Shown here in pieces: positions 1 to 5,777 of a stretch of DNA of 9,069 bases. The position numbers and the translations under genes were made by a program. Location of the stretch: the NCBI GenBank assembly GCA_902766135.1, contig CACXCK010000116.1:1-9069 (forward strand), in the 5' to 3' direction. Below the pieces are notes generated by a model. That model had not been told where the DNA came from, did no database searches, and worked only from the letters and a program-made list of their open reading frames with translations. Source of the DNA: an uncultured Erysipelotrichaceae bacterium. GTDB lineage: Bacteria; Bacillota_I; Bacilli_A; RF39; UBA660. Numbering within the stretch: position 1 is the first letter of the stretch; each line of letters starts with the position of its first letter.

Positions 1-365
1 TAAAATTTAACGTTTATTATTTAAAATGTTCAGATAAAAGAGATGCGTTCACAGTTAGTGACACAGAAAAAGGAAATAGTGCTTTAACATACCCAGTTGG
101 GCTATTAACAGCAGCAGAACATAGTTTAATAGGTAATTATACAGCAAACAAAACCGGGGCTTATTACTGGTCTTCGACGCCTAGCGGTTTCGTCAACTAC
201 CATGCTGATGAGATGTACGTGTACATTACGGGTAGTTTGATCAACGACAGCGTGCACGGTACTGACGGCGTCCGTCCGTCAATTTCCCTAAAACCAGGCA
301 CTAAGTTTATTTCTGGAGGAGATGGAACAGCATCTAATCCATACGAAGTAGATATGACTTCATAA
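1..365 (+). CDS. C-terminal fragment of a surface-type protein with a C-lectin-like (DUF6273-like) end
   Basis: An open frame enters from the left edge (first full codon at 3) and ends at a double stop, TAA TAA, at 363-368, leaving 120 residues. The visible part reads like the end of a family I recall from uncultured gut Firmicutes/Mollicutes-like genomes: a YPVGLLTAAE stretch, then YYWSSTP, a variable stretch, GVRPSISLKPGTK and a GDGTASNPYEVD tail. That W..(S)P ... GVRP layout resembles C-type-lectin/formylglycine-enzyme-like folds (DUF6273-like), by memory only. In related genomes such proteins often begin with a prepilin-type signal, but the N-terminus is outside the window. The last third differs sharply in codon use and GC from the first and from all other genes here; see the candidate variable repeat. 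No terminator follows, and the next promoter starts 10 bases after the stop. Exact function is unknown. Confidence 0.75.
   Translation, partial: KFNVYYLKCSDKRDAFTVSDTEKGNSALTYPVGLLTAAEHSLIGNYTANKTGAYYWSSTPSGFVNYHADEMYVYITGSLINDSVHGTDGVRPSISLKPGTKFISGGDGTASNPYEVDMTS
153..290 (+). other. Candidate DGR variable repeat (hypermutated segment) in the 3' end of the first gene
   Basis: All 42 in-frame codons from 153 to 278 lack A at third position, and 17 end in C, in a genome where A/T-ending codons dominate. By hand count 171-280 is about 54% GC. The NNC codons at 183-266 are AGC, TTC, GTC, AAC, TAC, ATC, GAC and CAC. These are the products expected when the A's of AAC template codons are replaced at random, the known signature of diversity-generating retroelements. 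The 3' edge is a GC-rich block (267-278, GGCGTCCGTCCG) placed where an initiation-of-mutagenic-homology (IMH) element would lie. Codon use returns to AT-rich immediately after 290. The template repeat, reverse transcriptase and Avd are not in the window, so this is an inference from composition and position. Confidence 0.55.
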
Positions 366-374
366 TAAAATATC

Positions 375-402
375 TTGATTAATTATAAAAGTGTGATAAA
401 AT
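375..402 (+). promoter_or_regulatory. Sigma-A promoter with extended -10 for the T-box/valS transcript
   Basis: The -35 is TTGATT (375-380), followed by 16 bases and the -10 TAAAAT (397-402). A TGn extension sits at 394-396. It lies directly upstream of the T-box leader, so transcription should begin near 409, at the base of Stem I. Confidence 0.6.
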
Positions 403-404
403 AT

Positions 405-587
405 GGGTAACGTTGAAGTTGAGGAGTACTAATGATGTTCTTTTAGAGAGTTTCTGAATGGTGAAAGGAAACAGAAATAAGTTAGGAAGGTTGCAATGGA
501 GTTTATGGGAGAATTCTTCCTTATCAAGATTAAGTTAAATTAAGGATGGTACCGTCTATTATGACTCCTTTGGGTATCATCTTTTTT
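405..587 (+). promoter_or_regulatory. T-box riboswitch leader, valine type
   Basis: The leader shows the T-box parts in order. The specifier loop 5' side AGGAGTA (422-428) is closed by CTAAT (429-433) pairing GTTAG (481-485). The distal AGAGAG (445-450) is followed by an apical hairpin, GTTTC/GAAAC (450-454/468-472), with GGTGAAAG in its loop. The specifier 3' side is GAAGGTTG (486-493). A Stem III-like hairpin lies at 507-520, and the T-box motif AAGGATGGTACCG at 542-554 runs into a terminator. The bulge TGGT would pair with an ACCA tRNA end, fitting tRNA-Val (discriminator A). The likely specifier is GUU (490-492); GGU (489-491) is one base out of register but fits neither the downstream valS nor the bulge. 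Uncharged tRNA-Val should favour the antiterminator and switch on the downstream genes. Confidence 0.9.
542..587 (+). terminator. Intrinsic terminator of the T-box leader
   Basis: The stem pairs AAGGATGGTACC (542-553) with GGTATCATCTTT (573-584), including two G-U pairs, and is followed by a T run at 582-587. The 5' arm is the conserved T-box sequence itself, so terminator and antiterminator are mutually exclusive, as expected of this riboswitch class. Confidence 0.88.
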
Positions 588-590
588 GTT

Positions 591-597
591 AGGAGGG
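591..597 (+). promoter_or_regulatory. Ribosome binding site that sets the start of the small gene
   Basis: AGGAGGG lies just after the terminator T run. It leaves 6 bases from the AGGAGG core to ATG 603 and only 3 to ATG 600. The upstream in-frame ATG at 546 is part of the terminator stem and has no SD. Confidence 0.8.
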
Positions 598-602
598 CTA
601 TG

Positions 603-998
603 ATGGATAAACAAGTTATAGATGATGGAAAAAGTTTCTTTAATGCCCAAATGTTTGCTGTTGTAAAGAATGGCTATGTTGTTAAGACATTTGGGGATCC
701 CATTTCTTTGGCAGAACTTGGGATGCTTGTGTTTGAAAGAAATGATCTAGATGAACATTTATTTAATATTTATGTGCCTGATGATGTTAATTATTTACAA
801 CTTGAAACGTTTGAAAGGAATAGTGTGTCTTCTGAAGTAATTAATTGGAAGTATCGAGTCTTTTATAAGAAAGATGGAATTTATACGGAATATAATTGTT
901 TAGAACATGGGATTGTTCCTAATGCTGTTATATCAAGCCTAATATATGGAAAAATAATAGAAAGAGAAGATAAAAAAAGTAAAAGGGTGAAACAATGA
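603..998 (+). CDS. Small protein of unknown function co-transcribed with valS under the T-box
   Basis: I do not recognise this 131-residue protein. It has no signal peptide or membrane segment and looks like a soluble mixed alpha/beta protein. A hydrophobic/aromatic start (FFNAQMFAVV, about residues 12-21) leads into a strand-rich middle (FNIYVPDDVNYLQLETF, about 54-70; WKYRVFYKKDGIYTEY, about 82-97). The end is a basic, charged tail (REDKKSKRVKQ). One cysteine is present, at about residue 99. ATG 603 is chosen for its 6-base spacing from AGGAGG; ATG 600 is the alternative. The frame is open back to 546, but those codons lie in the T-box terminator. It is the first gene after the T-box and its stop overlaps the valS start (ATGA at 995-998), so the two genes should be translationally coupled and both respond to tRNA-Val charging. 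A role linked to ValRS or valine supply is only a guess from position. Confidence 0.8.
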   Translation: MDKQVIDDGKSFFNAQMFAVVKNGYVVKTFGDPISLAELGMLVFERNDLDEHLFNIYVPDDVNYLQLETFERNSVSSEVINWKYRVFYKKDGIYTEYNCLEHGIVPNAVISSLIYGKIIEREDKKSKRVKQ

Positions 999-3535
999 AA
1001 GAATTAAGTAAAAAGTATGATTTTAATGAAGTTGAAAAAGATAAGTATGAATATTGGTTAAAGAATGATTATTTTAAGTGCGATGAGGATTCTAAAAAGG
1101 ATGCTTATGCAATAGTACTTCCTCCTCCTAATGTCACTGGTGTATTACATTTAGGGCATGCTTGGGACGTTACTTTACAAGATATTATTATTCGTTATAA
1201 GAAGATGAATGGTTATGATTGTTTATGGCTTCCTGGTATGGATCACGCGGCTATTGCAACTGAAGCTAAGGTTGTTAAGAGATTAAAAGATAAAGGAATT
1301 AACAAGTATGAATATGGACGTGAGAAGTTTTTGGAAGCTTGTTGGGACTGGACTCATGAGCATGGCAATATTATAAGGAAACAATGGGCAAAGCTTGGTA
1401 TTGCACTAGATTATAGTAAGGAAAGATTTACTTTAGATGATGGGTTATCTAAGGCTGTTAGAAAAGTATTTGTTGATTATTATAATGAAGGCTTAATATA
1501 TCGTGGTGAGAAAATTATTAACTGGGACCCAGAAGCAAAGACGGCTTTATCTACAGAAGAAGTTGTTTATAAAACAGTAGAAAGTGCATTTTATCATATT
1601 AAGTATAAATTAGAAGATAGTGATGAGTATTTAGATGTTGCAACAACTCGTCCTGAGACGCTTTTTGGTGATACTGCCGTAGCGGTTAATGAGGCAGATG
1701 AAAGATATAAAAGGTACGTTGGTAAGAATGTAGTGTTACCACTAATGGATAAAGTAATACCTGTTATAACAGATGAGCATGCTGATATGGAAAAGGGAAC
1801 AGGAGTTGTTAAGATTACACCTGCACATGACCCTAATGACTTTGAGGTTGGTCTACGTCATAATTTAGAAAGAATTTGTATTTTAAATGATGATGCAACA
1901 ATGAATGAAAATGTTCCTAAAAAGTATCAAGGGTTGTCAAGAGAAGCATGTAGAGAATTAGTTATTAAGGATTTGAGTGACGCGGGACTGATGCTTAGTA
2001 TTGAACCAATAACGCATGAAGTAGGGCATTCTGAGAGAACCGGCGTTATGATTGAACCAATGATTAAGAAGCAATGGTTTGTAAAGATGAGAGGCCTTGC
2101 TGATAATGTTTTAGAGTTACAAAAGAATAAGGATACGAAAGTGCATTTTGTACCATCTCGTTATGAAAAGACAATGAATCACTGGATGGAAATTACATAT
2201 GATTGGTGTATATCAAGACAACTTTGGTGGGGACATAGAATTCCTGCTTGGTATAAGGGTGATGAGATATATGTTGGAATGGAAGCACCTAAAGGTGATG
2301 GCTGGGTACAAGATGAAGATGTGTTAGATACTTGGTTTAGTAGTGCTTTATGGCCTTTTGCTACTTTAGGTTGGCCTGATAATACTAAGTTACTTCAAAA
2401 GTACTATCCAAATAGTTGTTTGGTTACGGGTTATGATATTATTCCATTTTGGGTTAATAGAATGACTTTCCAAGGAGAGAAGTTACTTGGAGAAAGACCA
2501 TTTAAAGATTGTTTGATACATGGTTTAATTCGTGATAAACAAGGAAGAAAGTTTAGTAAGAGTTTAGGTAATGGAATAGATCCCTTTGATATGGTACGTT
2601 TATATGGGGCAGATAGTTTAAGATATTATCTTGCAACGGATGTAGCACCTGGAACAGATATGCGTTTTGACGAAGAAAAGATTAAGGCAACTTGGAATTT
2701 TGTTAATAAGATATGGAATGCAGCAAGATTTGTCCTTTCTAATATTAGTGAAATAGATAGTATTGATTTAAGTATATTAAAACCTGAAGATAAATGGATT
2801 ATGTCTAAATTTAATCATACTTTAAAAGATGTTAAGAAGTTTATGGATAGGTATGAGTTTCATAATGCTGGAAAGTTAATATATGATTTTACATGGAGTT
2901 ATTTCTGTGATTATTATATTGAGATGGCTAAGTATTCATTAGAAACTACTAGTACGAAAAGTGTATTATGTTATGTTTTAACTGGGATTTTAAAAATGTT
3001 GCATCCATTTATGCCATTTGTAACAGAAGAAATATATGGATTGTTACCAGTTAAGGATCAGACAAGTATTATGATTAGTGAGTATCCTAAGTATAGTAAA
3101 AAATATATATTTGAAGCAGAAGAAAGAATAGTAGATGATCAAATCGAATTTGTTAAGAGTTTTAGAAATGTTAAGGCTGAAAATAATATTACTAAGGAAA
3201 TGAAAGTAATGTTTGATACTGAAGATGATAATGATTTGATTGTTAAGTTATTAAAGATAAAAGATAATATTGTTAAAGAGCCTTTAGGAATGAAAGCTTA
3301 TAAGGTTTTTTCAACAAGAGTAAAAGCCCAGATTTTCTTTGAGAAAGTTGAAAGTGAAGCAGACAAAGTGGCTAAAGAAATTCAAATTAATTCTTTAAAG
3401 GAATCTATTATGCGAAGAGAAAAGTTATTAGCAAATGAGAATTATGTTAATAAAGCACCTAAGAATATAGTTGATTTAGATCGAAAGAAATTACAGGAAG
3501 AGAAGGATAAATTGCAGGCACTTTTAGAAAATTAG
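995..3535 (+). CDS. valS: Valine--tRNA ligase (ValRS)
   Basis: This cytoplasmic class Ia synthetase charges tRNA-Val with valine using ATP and edits misactivated threonine. The 846-residue product is close to the usual 860-880. The N-terminal catalytic core has PPPNVTGVLHLGH, with the HIGH signature as HLGH at residues 52-55, and GMDHAAIATE just after. The CP1 editing domain contains ATTRPETLFGDTAVAVN (TTRPET at 217-222) and GTGVVKITPAHDPNDF. The second half of the Rossmann core has DTWFSSALWPF and the KMSKS loop as KFSKS at 519-523. An anticodon-binding helical domain follows, and the last 60 or so residues form the Lys/Glu-rich coiled-coil arm typical of ValRS. The SD AGGGTG (984-989) is 5 bases before the ATG. 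Expression is set by the T-box upstream, shared with the small gene it overlaps. No terminator is visible after the stop. Confidence 0.98.
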   Translation: MKELSKKYDFNEVEKDKYEYWLKNDYFKCDEDSKKDAYAIVLPPPNVTGVLHLGHAWDVTLQDIIIRYKKMNGYDCLWLPGMDHAAIATEAKVVKRLKDKGINKYEYGREKFLEACWDWTHEHGNIIRKQWAKLGIALDYSKERFTLDDGLSKAVRKVFVDYYNEGLIYRGEKIINWDPEAKTALSTEEVVYKTVESAFYHIKYKLEDSDEYLDVATTRPETLFGDTAVAVNEADERYKRYVGKNVVLPLMDKVIPVITDEHADMEKGTGVVKITPAHDPNDFEVGLRHNLERICILNDDATMNENVPKKYQGLSREACRELVIKDLSDAGLMLSIEPITHEVGHSERTGVMIEPMIKKQWFVKMRGLADNVLELQKNKDTKVHFVPSRYEKTMNHWMEITYDWCISRQLWWGHRIPAWYKGDEIYVGMEAPKGDGWVQDEDVLDTWFSSALWPFATLGWPDNTKLLQKYYPNSCLVTGYDIIPFWVNRMTFQGEKLLGERPFKDCLIHGLIRDKQGRKFSKSLGNGIDPFDMVRLYGADSLRYYLATDVAPGTDMRFDEEKIKATWNFVNKIWNAARFVLSNISEIDSIDLSILKPEDKWIMSKFNHTLKDVKKFMDRYEFHNAGKLIYDFTWSYFCDYYIEMAKYSLETTSTKSVLCYVLTGILKMLHPFMPFVTEEIYGLLPVKDQTSIMISEYPKYSKKYIFEAEERIVDDQIEFVKSFRNVKAENNITKEMKVMFDTEDDNDLIVKLLKIKDNIVKEPLGMKAYKVFSTRVKAQIFFEKVESEADKVAKEIQINSLKESIMRREKLLANENYVNKAPKNIVDLDRKKLQEEKDKLQALLEN

Positions 3536-3564
3536 TTGAACTATTTAAGAAAAGCATGTATAAT
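3536..3564 (+). promoter_or_regulatory. Near-consensus sigma-A promoter for the membrane-anchored protein gene
   Basis: TTGAAC (3536-3541), a 17-base spacer and a perfect TATAAT (3559-3564). The -35 begins at the base after the valS stop codon. Transcription should start near 3571, giving a leader of about 20 bases. Confidence 0.75.
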
Positions 3565-3590
3565 AATATTTATAGAATAGGATGATTTGT

Positions 3591-4241
3591 ATGTCAGAAA
3601 AAAAAGAAAAAACGTTATGGATTATTATTTGTGCCTTAGTGGTGCTAATTGGAGGAGTATTTACTCTTTATAGTGCTAAGACCTTAAATAAGAATAATGT
3701 ATTTGCTAAGGAAGCAAGAGATGCTTTAAAGGGAAAAGTAGATCTTATTGGTGAAAGTGCTTTTAAAACTAAAGATATTGGTTTTGATATTTATCCTGGA
3801 TATAAAGGTATTCAAATGTTTGTTATTAGACCATTAGAAGATGGTGATGGAATATATGAATTAAAGTTGAAAGCTAGTGTTCCAAATGAATTATTAAATC
3901 ATTTGAAGGTTACTTTATATAGAACTGGTGATACTGGTAATAATTATTTGTATCGTAATGAAGAGGTTACTTTAGTAGATGACGTTGTTGTTTCTAAAAA
4001 TGATGTGTTGACTTTTGAAGGGGAATTAGAACGCCTATATGAGGGAGAATTAAAAAATGGTACTATTTCTTTAGATAAAGTAAAATTTAATGTAAATGAA
4101 AATGTTTTTACTAATCCAGTTATAACACCGGATGGAGAGTATACTTATTATTTAGTATATGAGTATATGGAAGATGAAACATTCGATAATCAAGATTATG
4201 ATTTTGAAACAGAAGTTTTGTTAGAACATGTATTTTCTTAA
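3591..4241 (+). CDS. Single-pass membrane-anchored protein of unknown function
   Basis: I do not recognise this 216-residue protein. A short basic N-terminus (MSEKKEKTL) precedes one strong hydrophobic segment at about residues 9-28, then roughly 185 residues that should be extracellular. There is no lipobox, so it is either an uncleaved anchor or a signal peptide. The outside part is rich in alternating beta-strand patterns and acidic residues (YELKLKASVP, HLKVTLYR, YTYYLVYEYM), suggesting an all-beta domain. The layout (short signal, beta domain with a late VNENVFTNP, then a terminal strand) is faintly like TasA/camelysin proteins, but I see no diagnostic motif. ATG 3591 is chosen because AGGA at 3579-3582 is 8 bases upstream; the ATG at 3582 overlaps that SD. 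It has its own promoter and terminator, so it is probably transcribed alone. Confidence 0.85.
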   Translation: MSEKKEKTLWIIICALVVLIGGVFTLYSAKTLNKNNVFAKEARDALKGKVDLIGESAFKTKDIGFDIYPGYKGIQMFVIRPLEDGDGIYELKLKASVPNELLNHLKVTLYRTGDTGNNYLYRNEEVTLVDDVVVSKNDVLTFEGELERLYEGELKNGTISLDKVKFNVNENVFTNPVITPDGEYTYYLVYEYMEDETFDNQDYDFETEVLLEHVFS

Positions 4242-4242
4242 A

Positions 4243-4269
4243 GTGAAGTTAAATAACTTCGCTTTTTTT
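4243..4269 (+). terminator. Intrinsic terminator after the membrane-anchored protein gene
   Basis: GTGAAGTT (4243-4250) pairs with AACTTCGC (4255-4262), with one T-G pair, around an AAAT loop, followed by seven T's (4263-4269). It starts one base after the stop codon. Confidence 0.9.
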
Positions 4270-4307
4270 GTGGAATTGTGTTATTATAAATAATAGGAGA
4301 GATGCTC

Positions 4308-5327
4308 ATGAAGATTAAAAAATATGTTTTTTATGCTTTATTCTTTTTATTCCTTATTTTTGCAACTTATTTTTTTGTTTTTAAGAAGTATTCTTTGGAA
4401 GAGTTAATAAATTCTTTACAATATTGTAATCCTTTATATATTGTACTTGGAATTTTGGCTATGTTTTCGTGGGCTTTTTTTGAAAGTTTATATTTAAAAA
4501 GATTGCTTGGTAAACTTGGTTATAAAGTGCCTTGGTATAATGCTTTTGGTTATGTGGCGACGGAGACTTATTTTTCAGCAATTACACCAAGTAGTATGGG
4601 TGGACAACCGGTAATGATGATGGAAATGAGTCGGGATGGTATTCCTTATCGTGTTAATAGTGTTGTGATATTGTTAAATACTTTGATATATAAAATTGCA
4701 TTACTTACTTTAGCAACGATTGGTTTTATTCTTTATAAAGATATTTTATTATCTTTTGGCGGATGGTTTTATTGGCTTGTAGTCCTTGGTTATGTAACCA
4801 CCGTTTTAGTTGTTATTTTGTTTATTGTCCTTGTTTATTCAAAAAGGGTAATGTATATATTACTTAAGGCTTCTTTGTGGTTAATGAAAAAAGTACATTA
4901 TAAAAAGGCCGAAGCAAAAGAAAAAGAATTAAATGAGGTTATTAAGGAGTATCAAGATGTAGCTGATTTTACAAGGCGGCATCCAGGTGTTTTAGTTGAA
5001 TCGTATTTTATATTACTCATGCAAAGGCTAAGTATCTTGGTTGTTAGTTATTTTATATATTGCTCTTTTGGGCTTCATGAACACAGTGTGTTATTACTTA
5101 TTGCATTTCAAGCATGCGTATGTTTAGGAAGTGATTTTATGCCTTTTCCTGGGGGAGTAGTTGTAAGTGAGAATTTACTTTTGCTTGCAAATGAGTATTT
5201 GTATGGTAGGAGTCTAGCAGCTTCAGGAATGGTTCTTCTTAGGAGTATAAGCTTTTATGGGGTTGTTATATTATCTATTATTATTTATTTATTATTTCAT
5301 TTTAGAAAGAAGGATGAGGTTAAGTGA
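4308..5327 (+). CDS. UPF0104 / flippase-like (MprF transmembrane-domain family) integral membrane protein
   Basis: This 339-residue protein has about seven or eight hydrophobic segments, for example at residues 5-24, 42-60, around 115-140, 150-175, 230-250 and 305-328. It matches the lysylphosphatidylglycerol synthase TM / YbhN-AglD2 family in length and in two conserved stretches: AITPSSMGGQP in the first half and SDFMPFPGGVVVSE near the end. Some family members move or help make modified lipids, as in the flippase half of MprF; the cytosolic aminoacyl-transfer domain of full MprF is absent, so this is not a lysyl-PG synthase by itself. Its substrate cannot be told from sequence. ATG 4308 is chosen for its spacing from AGGAGAG (4295-4301); ATG 4302 directly abuts the SD. 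The last four bases (GTGA) overlap the prepilin gene start. I see only weak -10-like sequence ahead of it. Confidence 0.88.
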   Translation: MKIKKYVFYALFFLFLIFATYFFVFKKYSLEELINSLQYCNPLYIVLGILAMFSWAFFESLYLKRLLGKLGYKVPWYNAFGYVATETYFSAITPSSMGGQPVMMMEMSRDGIPYRVNSVVILLNTLIYKIALLTLATIGFILYKDILLSFGGWFYWLVVLGYVTTVLVVILFIVLVYSKRVMYILLKASLWLMKKVHYKKAEAKEKELNEVIKEYQDVADFTRRHPGVLVESYFILLMQRLSILVVSYFIYCSFGLHEHSVLLLIAFQACVCLGSDFMPFPGGVVVSENLLLLANEYLYGRSLAASGMVLLRSISFYGVVILSIIIYLLFHFRKKDEVK

Positions 5328-5665
5328 AAAAAGGATTTACATTGATGGAATTATTAATAACAATAGCATTACTTAGTATTATTGGAACAGTTATTGTTAG
5401 TAATATGACGAGAACTTTGGAAACAGAGCAAGAAAAACAAATTACATTATTTAAAAATAGATTAGAGAAAGCGGCATGTGTTTATGCTGATATTACTGAT
5501 CCTGATGATAGACCAGTTGTAATGGTTAAGGTCTCTGATTTGTTAAGTAAAGGATTAATAAAAGAAGAGGAATTATATAATCCTGAGACGCAAGAAAATA
5601 TTGCAACTACAAAAGAAATAACAGTAACTTATAATTCTGATGGGACTAAAACATGTACCTATTAA
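5324..5665 (+). CDS. Type IV prepilin-like protein with N-terminal cleavage/methylation motif
   Basis: The start KKGFTLMELL is the classic prepilin signal: cleavage after Gly4, Phe as the new first residue and Glu at mature position 5. A hydrophobic helix continues to about residue 26. The 113-residue length, the long N-terminal helix and a region VMVKVSDLLSKGLIKEEELYNPETQ are typical of minor pilins/pseudopilins of Firmicutes. Two cysteines (about 52 and 111) bracket the soluble domain and could form a disulfide. Export, trimming and methylation by a prepilin peptidase such as PilD/ComC is expected from the family, but no peptidase, ATPase or other pilin gene is in the window. It starts with GTG inside the end of the flippase-like gene (GTGA), with GAGG (5316-5319) 4 bases upstream, so translation is probably coupled. 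A terminator overlaps its stop codon. Confidence 0.92.
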   Translation: MKKGFTLMELLITIALLSIIGTVIVSNMTRTLETEQEKQITLFKNRLEKAACVYADITDPDDRPVVMVKVSDLLSKGLIKEEELYNPETQENIATTKEITVTYNSDGTKTCTY

Positions 5666-5683
5666 GTGGGTACTTTTATTTTT
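5655..5683 (+). terminator. Intrinsic terminator overlapping the end of the prepilin gene
   Basis: GTACCT (5655-5660) pairs with GGGTAC (5668-5673), with one T-G pair, followed by TTTTATTTTT (5674-5683). The 5' arm and loop contain the last codons and the TAA at 5663-5665. It separates the flippase/prepilin pair from the heat-shock operon. Confidence 0.75.
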
Positions 5684-5691
5684 AAAAATAA

Positions 5692-5718
5692 TTAGCAAAT
5701 GGTATTGACAAGTGCTAA
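5692..5718 (+). promoter_or_regulatory. CIRCE operator 1 (HrcA binding site)
   Basis: TTAGCAAAT, a 9-base spacer, then AAGTGCTAA. Against the CIRCE consensus TTAGCACTC-N9-GAGTGCTAA, the left arm matches 6 of 9 and the right arm 8 of 9, with exact spacing. It covers the -35 of the promoter, so bound HrcA would block RNA polymerase. Confidence 0.88.
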
Positions 5719-5733
5719 TTTGCATATTATAAT
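5705..5733 (+). promoter_or_regulatory. Consensus sigma-A promoter of the hrcA-grpE-dnaK operon
   Basis: A perfect TTGACA (5705-5710), a 17-base spacer and a perfect TATAAT (5728-5733). The start point should lie near 5740, inside CIRCE operator 2. Such a strong promoter fits a gene set that is held down by a repressor and released on heat stress. Confidence 0.93.
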
Positions 5734-5737
5734 ACTG

Positions 5738-5764
5738 GTAGCATTTTAGTTAAGAGAGTGCTAA
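5738..5764 (+). promoter_or_regulatory. CIRCE operator 2 (HrcA binding site)
   Basis: GTAGCATTT, a 9-base spacer, then a perfect GAGTGCTAA. The left arm matches the consensus at 6 of 9 positions. It spans the predicted start point and the first part of the leader, ending 1 base before the hrcA SD region. Confidence 0.88.
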
Positions 5765-5777
5765 AAGAGGTGCTGCT

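Noticed and set aside
153..290. GC-rich stretch as a horizontally acquired piece or a structured RNA gene
   Set aside because: The reading frame runs through it without a break, the protein family features continue on both sides, and the shift is specific to codon positions (no third-position A), which foreign DNA or an RNA gene would not explain.
489..491. Glycine specifier codon GGU in the T-box
   Set aside because: The TGGT bulge pairs with an ACCA tRNA end (tRNA-Gly has a U discriminator), and the controlled gene is valS, so GUU at 490-492 is the better reading.
4263..4290. Promoter for the flippase-like gene (TATAAA at 4285-4290)
   Set aside because: The -10-like TATAAA has only the terminator's T run at the -35 position; in AT-rich spacer DNA this is too weak to call. 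Readthrough or a poor promoter remains possible.
995..5327. Mycoplasma-type genetic code with TGA as Trp
   Set aside because: TGA ends the small gene (996-998) and the flippase-like gene (5325-5327) in tight overlaps with the next start. Trp is TGG throughout ValRS, so TGA is a stop.
4308..5327. Full MprF (lysylphosphatidylglycerol synthase)
   Set aside because: At 339 residues only the membrane domain is present; the C-terminal aminoacyl-transfer domain is missing.
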